Shown here piece after piece: positions 1 to 5,517 of a stretch of DNA of 12,050 nucleotides. Source of the stretch: SKLM01 sp964450435 (GTDB lineage Bacteria > Chloroflexota > Anaerolineae > B4-G1); the NCBI GenBank assembly GCA_964450435.1, contig CAYVCX010000076.1:1-12050 (forward strand). Direction: 5' to 3'. The translations under genes and the position numbers were made by a program. The notes beneath the pieces were generated by a model, which was given only the letters and a program-made list of their open reading frames with translations, was not told the origin of the DNA and did no database searches. Position 1 is the first letter of the stretch; each line of letters opens with the position of its first letter.

Positions 1-33
1 CCAACACTGCAGAGTACACAAGGAGTATGACAG

Positions 34-1449
34 ATGCTTCAGAACTGGTGCGAGGCTCTCTCGCCCGATGATATAGAACAGATCCACGAGACCAGTATGA
101 GGGTCATGGAAGAGGTGGGGGTCAGATTCCCTCACGATGAGGCCCTGGCAGTTTTCCAGGCCCATGGGTTCAGGATCGATGGTAACAGGGTCTTCCTCGA
201 AGAAAAGCAGGTGCTGGATGCGCTGGGATCGGTTCCCAGACCATTTACTATCCACGCACTGAATCCCGAGAAGAGCGTGGTGGTCGGTGATGGGAGCCCT
301 GTCTTTGCGCCCGGCTATGGTGCCCCGTTCCTGGTCGACTACGAGGTGGGCAAGCGTGAGCCGACGATCGAGGACTACGAGGATCTGGTGCGCCTGGTCG
401 ATGTGCTGCCGAACCAGGATATGAGCGGGCACCTGCTCGTGGAGCCGTCGGACGTGCCGTCCGGGGCAGCCCACCTGTTGATGTTGAAGGCTCACATGCT
501 GCATTCCGACAAGCCGTTCATCGGGAGCACCGAGGGCCAGATCGGGGCGCAGCACACCATGGAGATGGCCCGCATCTTGTTCGGCGAGGAGATCGGCGAG
601 CGACCGGTCACGGCTGGCCTCATCAACAGTCTCAGCCCGCTTGGTTACAGCGATGAGATGCTGAGGGCTCTGATGGTGTACGCTGACCATCGTCAACCTG
701 TCGTCATTGCCGCCCTGGCGATGGCGGGGTCCACCGGTCCCATCACACTGGCCGGCCTGCTCGCTATGCAGAACGCCGAGCTCTTGGCCGGTGTCGTCCT
801 CACTCAATTGATCAGTCCGGGTACCCCGGCCATCTACGGGTCCACATCGACCAACATCGACATGAAGACCGGGGCCTTGGCCATCGGCAGCCCCGAGTTA
901 TCCCTGATGATCAGTGCCCACGCGCAGCTGGCACGCTACTACGACTTGCCCTCGCGCAGTGGAGGCGCTTTGGCCGATGCCAGCTTCCCCGATGCTCAGG
1001 CTGGCCTGGAGTCCATGTTCAGCCTTCTGACCACCGTCAACAGCGGGATCGACTTCGTGCTTCACGCCGGCGGGATTCTCAGTTCCTACCTGGCCTTCTC
1101 GTGTGAGAAGCTGGTCCTCGATGACGAGATGTGCGGCATGATGCGCCGCTATGAGCAGGGAATCGAGGTGTCCCCGGATACCCTGGCCTACGACGTGATC
1201 GCCAGCGTCGGATCCGATGGGAACTACTTGATGGAGATGCACACTGTCGAGCGCTGCCGTAGCGAGTTCTGGACCCCGACAGTCGTCGATCGGACAGGAC
1301 TTGAGGAATGGATGAATGCCGGTCGGGAGCGCGCCGTGGACCGGGCTCACGCCCGCTGGCAGACACTAGTGGCCCAGCACGAGGATCCAGCCCTGGACGA
1401 GATGAGCGTTCGTCAGTTGGAGACCTTTGTCGAGGAGCGTTTGGCCTGA
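34..1449 (+). CDS. MttB-superfamily corrinoid methyltransferase 1 (non-pyrrolysine)
   Basis: 471 residues, a normal length for COG5598 (trimethylamine methyltransferase family). By family, the enzyme transfers a methyl group from a methylated amine-type substrate to the Co(I) of a cytoplasmic corrinoid protein. Visible family features are the N-terminal LSPDDIEQIHETSMRVMEEVGV (9-30, shown here in pieces: LSPDDIEQIH and EEVGV), AGSTGPITLAG (231-241), a GG at 310-311 followed by DASFPDAQAG (315-324), and the C-terminal EFW-P-DR-W-G signature (about 413-440). The start ATG follows AAGGAG (20-25) by 8 nt. There is no internal TAG, so it is not a pyrrolysine enzyme like methanogen MttB. It is the most divergent of the three paralogs here: it lacks their CP(I/L)AG-TAP loop, and no corrinoid gene precedes it within the window. 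The family call is firm; the substrate is unknown. Confidence 0.93.
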   Translation: MLQNWCEALSPDDIEQIHETSMRVMEEVGVRFPHDEALAVFQAHGFRIDGNRVFLEEKQVLDALGSVPRPFTIHALNPEKSVVVGDGSPVFAPGYGAPFLVDYEVGKREPTIEDYEDLVRLVDVLPNQDMSGHLLVEPSDVPSGAAHLLMLKAHMLHSDKPFIGSTEGQIGAQHTMEMARILFGEEIGERPVTAGLINSLSPLGYSDEMLRALMVYADHRQPVVIAALAMAGSTGPITLAGLLAMQNAELLAGVVLTQLISPGTPAIYGSTSTNIDMKTGALAIGSPELSLMISAHAQLARYYDLPSRSGGALADASFPDAQAGLESMFSLLTTVNSGIDFVLHAGGILSSYLAFSCEKLVLDDEMCGMMRRYEQGIEVSPDTLAYDVIASVGSDGNYLMEMHTVERCRSEFWTPTVVDRTGLEEWMNAGRERAVDRAHARWQTLVAQHEDPALDEMSVRQLETFVEERLA

Positions 1450-1456
1450 TACGGGT

Positions 1457-1474
1457 GCGCGAGCTCGCGCGAGC
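1457..1474. repeat. overlapping GC palindromes just after mttB-like 1
   Basis: GCGCGAGCTCGCGC (1457-1470) is a perfect 14-bp palindrome. GCTCGCGCGAGC (1463-1474) is an overlapping perfect 12-bp palindrome. They start 7 nt after the mttB-like 1 stop codon. The DNA could form alternative hairpins or serve as a dyad protein site. No T-tract follows, so a simple intrinsic terminator is not supported. Confidence 0.5.
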
Positions 1475-1486
1475 GACGCTAACTGG

Positions 1487-1508
1487 TAGGTCGGGTTTGC
1501 TGCCCGAC
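1487..1508. repeat. hairpin repeat unit, copy a
   Basis: The arms GTCGGG (1490-1495) and CCCGAC (1503-1508) pair perfectly around a 7-nt loop, TTTGCTG. The unit begins TAGG. It is nearly identical to the unit at 3160-3181 and belongs to a small family found only in spacers next to the methyltransferase genes in this window. It lies between mttB-like 1 and the CBS gene. Confidence 0.75.
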
Positions 1509-1513
1509 AGAAA

Positions 1514-1534
1514 ACATCGGGTTCCCTACCCGAC
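1514..1534. repeat. hairpin repeat unit, copy b
   Basis: TCGGG (1517-1521) and CCCGA (1529-1533) pair around the 7-nt loop TTCCCTA. It lies 5 nt after copy a, so the two form tandem stem-loops. The ribosome binding site of the CBS gene (GGAGGAGG, 1540-1547) follows directly. Confidence 0.7.
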
Positions 1535-1552
1535 GAGACGGAGGAGGCGCCA

Positions 1553-2197
1553 ATGCTAGTTAAGAACAGGATGACGAAGAACCCCATCACAGTGAAACCG
1601 GACTTGCCGGTGGCGGAGGCCCTGGAGTGGATGCGGCGAGAGAAGGTGCGTCACTTTCCGGTCGTGAACGAGAAGGGCAAATTGGTGGGCGTCGTTGCCC
1701 GCGATGATCTGCTTTACGCCTCGCCGTCGCCGGTGACCTCCCTGAGCGTGTGGGAGATCACGTACCTGATGTCTCAGGTCACGGTTGGGGAGGTCATGAC
1801 CAAAGACGTGATCACCGCCTCCGAGGACACACCCCTTGAGGAGGCTGCGCGGATGATGTTCGACAACAAGATTGGCAGCCTGCCCGTGATGCGCGACGGC
1901 CTGGTGGTCGGAATCATCACCGAGTCCGATCTGTTCGAGGCGTTCCTCGAGCTTTTCGGTGGGCACGAGAAAGGCGTGCGACTGACTGTCCTTGCTCCCT
2001 ACTACAAGGGATCGTTGGCCGACATCTCCACCAAGATCACCGAAGCGGGCGGCCTTATCCTGGCCCTGAACGTCTTTGAGGGTGAGGATCCGTCCAACTG
2101 GGGATGCACGCTGAAGGTCACGGACATCGGAAAGGACGAGTTGCTTGAGGTTGTCGAGCCGCTCATTGTGGAGGTCCTCGACGTCAGGGAGATCTAG
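1553..2197 (+). CDS. tandem CBS domain protein with C-terminal ACT-like domain
   Basis: 214 residues. CBS domain 1 is about residues 1-57 (NRMTKNPITVKPDLPV, then HFPVVNEKGKLVGVVARDDL). CBS domain 2 is about 77-135 (VGEVMTKDVITASEDTPLEE, IGSLPVMRD, VGIITESDLF). An ACT-like segment covers about 141-214 (RLTVLAPYYKG, ADISTKITEAGG). This AcuB-like layout usually binds adenine nucleotides or S-adenosylmethionine in the CBS pair and a small metabolite in ACT, so an allosteric or energy-sensing role is likely. There is no enzyme domain. The start ATG follows GGAGGAGG (1540-1547) by 5 nt. It sits between a methyltransferase and a corrinoid gene, which points to control of that pathway. The ligand is unknown. 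Confidence 0.9.
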   Translation: MLVKNRMTKNPITVKPDLPVAEALEWMRREKVRHFPVVNEKGKLVGVVARDDLLYASPSPVTSLSVWEITYLMSQVTVGEVMTKDVITASEDTPLEEAARMMFDNKIGSLPVMRDGLVVGIITESDLFEAFLELFGGHEKGVRLTVLAPYYKGSLADISTKITEAGGLILALNVFEGEDPSNWGCTLKVTDIGKDELLEVVEPLIVEVLDVREI

Positions 2198-2318
2198 TGC
2201 AGCGCCGCGCCCGCGGCTGGACCGGGGGGGCGCCTGGCGGAATCTGAACTCAGGAGGTGATAGAGCAGGCGTCTCTGAGGGCACAAAGAAGATAAAGGAG
2301 AAGGAGCGGCATATCGGC

Positions 2319-2340
2319 TTGGACCAGGTTGATGGTCCAA
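2319..2340. repeat. 8-bp perfect inverted repeat in the leader
   Basis: TTGGACCA (2319-2326) and TGGTCCAA (2333-2340) pair perfectly around the 6-nt loop GGTTGA. No T-run follows. It could be an RNA stem or an operator dyad for a dimeric regulator. It is the strongest of the hairpins in the 305-nt leader. Confidence 0.5.
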
Positions 2341-2486
2341 AGAATGGTTTCGAATGGGATGTCGCCCGGGGAGCTCTGGAAAGTGCCCTGGGTCGAGCAT
2401 CAACGAGTTCTCGTTGTCAGCAGGGCCTGGACCGAATAGGTGACTGGGGGCCTTGCCCCGGCTAGTGTTAACTGGAAGATCAACGT

Positions 2487-2493
2487 AGGAGGT
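2487..2493 (+). promoter_or_regulatory. ribosome binding site that fixes the corrinoid protein 1 start
   Basis: AGGAGGT lies 9 nt before the ATG at 2503. Another in-frame ATG at 2494 directly abuts it and cannot use it. An upstream in-frame ATG at 2440 would add 21 residues that are absent from the paralog. Confidence 0.75.
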
Positions 2494-2502
2494 ATGGATC
2501 AA

Positions 2503-3144
2503 ATGAGTGAAATTCTGGAGCAGCTCGCGACAGCTGTGATCGAAGGCGACGTCGACGCCATGGAAGACCTGGCCCAGGATGCTTTGGACGAGGGTGCCAG
2601 CGCACAGGAGATTCTCAACGACGGCCTGATGGCCGGCATGAACCACGTCGGCAAGGAGTTCAAGGGTGGCAACATGTTCGTGCCAGAGGTGCTGCGCTCG
2701 GCCAAGGCGATGAAGGAGGCCATGAAACTTCTTGAGCCCATGTTGGCCGTTGGCGAGGCCCATGCATCTGGAAAGCTCCTGCTTGGTACCGTAAAGGGCG
2801 ATCTGCACGATATCGGCAAGAACCTGGTCGGCATGATGTGCGAGGGTGCCGGGTTCGAGGTGCGCGATCTGGGCACCGACGTGGAGCCCGATCAGTTCCT
2901 CGACGCCATCAAGGAGTTCGAGCCCGACATCGTGGGGATGTCGGCCCTGCTGACGACCACGATGCGCGCGATGGACGACACGGTCAAGGCCATCGAGGAG
3001 GCCGGCCTGCGCGACCAGGTGAAGGTCATGGTCGGCGGTGCGCCGGTCACCCAGCGCTTTGCTGACGACATTGGCGCCGACGGCTACGCCGCGAACGCCG
3101 CCTCTGCATCAGACTTGGCAAAGAAATTCGCCGGCGTGGCCTAG
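2503..3144 (+). CDS. corrinoid (B12-binding) methyl carrier protein 1, MtbC/MttC type
   Basis: 213 residues. It is the cytoplasmic methyl carrier of a corrinoid methyltransferase system. Residues about 1-85 form the helical B12-binding-2 (methionine synthase cap-like) domain, and about 90-213 form the Rossmann-like B12-binding domain. The base-off/His-on signature is complete: DLHDIG at 100-105 with the cobalt-ligating His102, SAL at 147-149, and GG at 178-179. The chosen start gives exactly the length of the second corrinoid protein at 4840-5481; the two align without gaps at about 65% identity (139 of 213, hand count). It lies 71 nt before mttB-like 2, its most likely partner. It could equally serve mttB-like 1. 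Methyl acceptor downstream (tetrahydrofolate or other) is not shown by the sequence. Confidence 0.94.
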   Translation: MSEILEQLATAVIEGDVDAMEDLAQDALDEGASAQEILNDGLMAGMNHVGKEFKGGNMFVPEVLRSAKAMKEAMKLLEPMLAVGEAHASGKLLLGTVKGDLHDIGKNLVGMMCEGAGFEVRDLGTDVEPDQFLDAIKEFEPDIVGMSALLTTTMRAMDDTVKAIEEAGLRDQVKVMVGGAPVTQRFADDIGADGYAANAASASDLAKKFAGVA

Positions 3145-3159
3145 CAGGCGGGTCCTTTG

Positions 3160-3181
3160 TAGGTCGGGCTTGCTACCCGAC
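3160..3181. repeat. hairpin repeat unit, copy c
   Basis: GTCGGG (3163-3168) and CCCGAC (3176-3181) pair around the loop CTTGCTA. It differs from copy a at two loop positions only. It lies between corrinoid protein 1 and mttB-like 2, ahead of the mttB ribosome binding site AAAAGGAG (3199-3206). No T-tract follows. Confidence 0.75.
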
Positions 3182-3215
3182 ATGCGTCCTGTAAGACGAA
3201 AAGGAGACTTTCTAA

Positions 3216-4703
3216 ATGAGGACAAACTACCAAATTAACTCAGGCGTGCGCTTTCGAATGCTCACTGACGATCAACTGCAGGAGCTGTTTGATGGCGTGC
3301 TCCACGTTCTGGAGAACACCGGCCTTGAGGTCCATCACGAGGAATCCCGTCAGGTCCTCAAGGGCGCCGGAGCGTGGGTGGACGGGAAGCGGGTTCGTGT
3401 GCCGTCTTGGCTGGTGAAAGAGTCACTGAGAAAGGCGCCGCGCAGCTTCACCCTGTACGCCCGCGACGGGAACCGCGAGAACGACATCCACATCGGCCCC
3501 GGGCGAGCGCACTTCGGGCCCGGCCCGACGTGCCCTAACTTCATCGACGTGGAGACGCTCGAGCGTCGGCCTTATGTCAAGGACGACGTCTCCATCGTGG
3601 CCAAGGTGGTGGACGCACTGCCCAATATCGACTTCTGCGAGTCGCTCGGCTCCGTCGACGACGTCCACGCAGACTTGAGCGCGCTCTATGAGTTCGCCCA
3701 TATGTTCGTGAACACCAGCAAGCCTATCGTCGCCTGGTCGTTCGATAAGTACGATTCCGAGGGCATCCACCAGATCGCCGTGGCCGAGGCTGGGGGGCAG
3801 GAGGCCTTTGAGCAGCGCCCCAACTACGTCCACTATTGCGAGCCGCTGTCACCGCTGGTCAGCACCTTCGAGGCGCTCGACAAGCTGGTATTCGCAGCCA
3901 GGAAGCGGATTCCCCTGGTTTTCACTCCGTGTCCCATCGCCGGAGGGACTGCACCGATCACGCCGGCTGGCATCATCACCCAGGGCGTGGCTGAGTCTTG
4001 GATGGGATTGACCATCGCCCAGGCCATTCAGCCTGGCCTGCCGTTCATCATGGGCGGCGTCTTCTCCGTCATGGATATGAACGCCATGATCCTGGCCTAC
4101 GGCGCTCCGGAGCTGCCGCTGATGATGGCCGGAGTCACGGAATTGGCCCACTTCGCCGGGCTGCCGCTGTGGCAGACGGGCGGTTGTACCGATTCCAAGA
4201 CCTTTGATGAACAGGCCATGATCGAGGGCTCCATGTCTTTATACTTCTCCGCCCTCACCGGCGGTGACCTATGCCACGACGTGGGGTATACAGAAAGCGC
4301 GATGACCGGTTCCGTCTTCCAACTTGCTGCCATGGATGAGGCCATCGGCTACGCCCGACGCATCACCCGCGGGATCGAGGTCAACGAGGATACCCTGGCC
4401 ACCGCCGTTATCAACGACGTGGGACCCAACGGCCACTACTTGCGCGAGCCCCATACGCGCCGCTACTACAAGAACGAGTTCTGGTATCCCAACCTGTGCG
4501 ACCGGCGCAACTTCGAAGAGTGGGAGATGATGGGTCGCACGAGCATGAGAGATCGGACCGTCGCCCGGGTACGCGATATCCTGGCCAGCCACGAGCCTGC
4601 CCCGTTGAAGGAAGGCACTGAAGACGTGATCCAGGAGGTCCTGGACGAGGCCGAGGAGCGCGTTCAGCAGGACTGGTGGCAGGACAGAGAGATCGCCGAC
4701 TGA
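3216..4703 (+). CDS. MttB-superfamily corrinoid methyltransferase 2 (non-pyrrolysine)
   Basis: 495 residues, full length for COG5598. It is expected to methylate the corrinoid protein encoded just upstream using a methylated amine or related substrate. Visible features: N-terminal MLTDDQLQELFDGVLHVLENTGLEV region (15-39, key residues L16, E23, L29, G36), CPIAGGTAPITPAG (239-252), GGCTDSKTFDEQA (322-334), a GG-HDVGY segment (349-358), and the C-terminal EFWYP-DR-W-G signature (421-440). The start ATG is 9 nt after AAAAGGAG. No internal TAG is present, so the pyrrolysine of methanogen MttB is absent, as in characterised betaine and carnitine relatives such as MtgB and MtcB. The substrate cannot be read from sequence. 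It is clearly closer to mttB-like 3 than to mttB-like 1. Confidence 0.94.
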   Translation: MRTNYQINSGVRFRMLTDDQLQELFDGVLHVLENTGLEVHHEESRQVLKGAGAWVDGKRVRVPSWLVKESLRKAPRSFTLYARDGNRENDIHIGPGRAHFGPGPTCPNFIDVETLERRPYVKDDVSIVAKVVDALPNIDFCESLGSVDDVHADLSALYEFAHMFVNTSKPIVAWSFDKYDSEGIHQIAVAEAGGQEAFEQRPNYVHYCEPLSPLVSTFEALDKLVFAARKRIPLVFTPCPIAGGTAPITPAGIITQGVAESWMGLTIAQAIQPGLPFIMGGVFSVMDMNAMILAYGAPELPLMMAGVTELAHFAGLPLWQTGGCTDSKTFDEQAMIEGSMSLYFSALTGGDLCHDVGYTESAMTGSVFQLAAMDEAIGYARRITRGIEVNEDTLATAVINDVGPNGHYLREPHTRRYYKNEFWYPNLCDRRNFEEWEMMGRTSMRDRTVARVRDILASHEPAPLKEGTEDVIQEVLDEAEERVQQDWWQDREIAD

Positions 4704-4710
4704 TCACGGG

Positions 4711-4732
4711 TAGATCGAGCTTTCCGCCTGAC
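4711..4732. repeat. decayed hairpin repeat unit, copy d
   Basis: This 22-nt unit starts TAGATCGAG and ends GCCTGAC. It matches copy c at 16 of 22 positions by eye. Arm pairing is partly lost, so it looks like a decayed member of the family. It begins 7 nt after the mttB-like 2 stop. Confidence 0.5.
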
Positions 4733-4751
4733 TGCCTGTGGGCAAGACAAG

Positions 4752-4773
4752 TGGGTCGGATCTGCTATTTGAC
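4752..4773. repeat. decayed hairpin repeat unit, copy e
   Basis: The unit reads GGGTCGGAT in its left part and TGCTATTTGAC in its right part. It matches copy c at about 15 of 22 positions, including the TGCTA loop. The right arm has lost its CCC, so pairing is weak. Confidence 0.5.
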
Positions 4774-4794
4774 TGCTTCAGGACGAGACAGATG

Positions 4795-4817
4795 AAGGTC
4801 GGATTCGCCATCCGAAC
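4795..4817. repeat. hairpin repeat unit, copy f
   Basis: TCGGA and TCCGA (4799-4803, 4811-4815) pair around the 7-nt loop TTCGCCA. Paired arm changes (G to A on the left, C to T on the right) keep the stem, which suggests compensatory change. It is directly upstream of the ribosome binding site TAGAGGAG (4825-4832) of corrinoid protein 2. Confidence 0.6.
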
Positions 4818-4839
4818 ATACAACTAGAGGAGTGAACCA

Positions 4840-5481
4840 ATGAGCAAGATTTACGAGAAACTCGCTACCGCCGTTCTTGAGGGCCACGACGACCAGGTGC
4901 CGGACTTGCTGCAGCAGGGCTTGGACGAGGGAAAGACGGCCAAGGAGCTTTTGGACAACGGGCTGGTGGTGGGCATGGATGAGGTCGGCGTCCGCTTCAA
5001 GCGCGGCGACATGTTCGTGCCCGAGGTGCTGATGTCGGCCGAATCCATGAAGGCCGGCATGACCGTGCTGCGCCCGCTGCTAGCCGAGGCTGAGGAGGAG
5101 ATGCTGGGCACCATCGTCTTGGGCACCGTTGAAGGTGATCTCCACGATATTGGCAAGAACCTGGTCGGCATGATGTGCGAAGGGGCTGGCTTCGAGGTCA
5201 TCAACATCGGCTTTGATCAGCCGCCCGAAGCGTTCATTGAGGCCATCAAGGAGCATCAGCCCCACATCGTCGGTATGTCTGCTCTGTTGACCACCACGAT
5301 GCGTGCCATGGGTCACACCATCAAGGCCATTGAGGAGGCCGGGCTGCGCGATCAGGTCAAGATCATGGTCGGTGGGGCGCCAGTTGACAGAGAGTTCGCC
5401 GATCGTATCGGGGCCGATGGCTACGGTTCCAACGCCCCCGCAGCCTCTGATCTGGCGAAGGAATTCGTCAGCGCTGCCTAG
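4840..5481 (+). CDS. corrinoid (B12-binding) methyl carrier protein 2, MtbC/MttC type
   Basis: 213 residues, with an N-terminal helical cap (about 1-85) and a B12-binding domain (about 90-213). The lower-ligand motif DLHDIG (100-105, His102), SAL (147-149) and GG (178-179) are all present. It aligns with corrinoid protein 1 end to end without gaps. Residues 99-120 around the cobalamin ligand are identical, whereas the cap (31-50, 71-90) and 121-140 differ most. That pattern fits one cofactor chemistry with partly separate partner surfaces. The start ATG is 7 nt after TAGAGGAG. Only 36 nt separate it from mttB-like 3, so the two are very probably co-transcribed and form a methyltransferase-carrier pair. 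The call as a methyl carrier is secure; its specific enzyme partner is inferred from position. Confidence 0.94.
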   Translation: MSKIYEKLATAVLEGHDDQVPDLLQQGLDEGKTAKELLDNGLVVGMDEVGVRFKRGDMFVPEVLMSAESMKAGMTVLRPLLAEAEEEMLGTIVLGTVEGDLHDIGKNLVGMMCEGAGFEVINIGFDQPPEAFIEAIKEHQPHIVGMSALLTTTMRAMGHTIKAIEEAGLRDQVKIMVGGAPVDREFADRIGADGYGSNAPAASDLAKEFVSAA

Positions 5482-5517
5482 TCGATCAGCCTGGGGTTCA
5501 AGATAGGAGATTTGTCC

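Larger units (their letters stand above)
2198..2502. other. 305-nt hairpin-rich leader before corrinoid protein 1
   Basis: No convincing gene is seen. The stretch holds several inverted repeats: CTCAG/CTGAG (2249-2253 with 2275-2279), TTGGACCA/TGGTCCAA (2319-2326 with 2333-2340, loop GGTTGA), CAACGA/TCGTTG (2401-2406 with 2411-2416, loop GTTC) and GGGGC/GCCCC (2447-2451 with 2455-2459, loop CTT). It also carries AGGAGGTGAT (2252-2261), an extended match to the 16S rRNA 3' end with no ATG, GTG or TTG at working distance. The purine-rich run AAAGGAGAAGGAG lies at about 2294-2306. A reading frame starting with TTG at 2319 and ending at 2465 (48 residues) is possible but has no family resemblance. 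It may be an untranslated leader with regulatory structure. I could not match it to a known riboswitch. Confidence 0.5.

Noticed and set aside
1556..2284. Long reading frame on the - strand opposite the CBS gene (242 codons)
   Set aside because: The + strand frame encodes clear CBS and ACT motifs. The opposite frame has no family resemblance and arises from GC-rich codon use.
2319..2465. Small 48-residue gene from TTG 2319
   Set aside because: AAGGAG (2301-2306) is 12 nt away, the start codon is within a hairpin arm, and the peptide has no recognisable feature.
2198..2502. Cobalamin riboswitch before the corrinoid gene
   Set aside because: No B12-box (GCCAGGAGACC-like) and no matching core elements were found on the + strand, although the location would suit one.
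1487..4817. CRISPR array from the repeated hairpins
   Set aside because: The units are 22 nt, diverged, irregularly spaced over kilobases and separated by genes, with no regular spacers.
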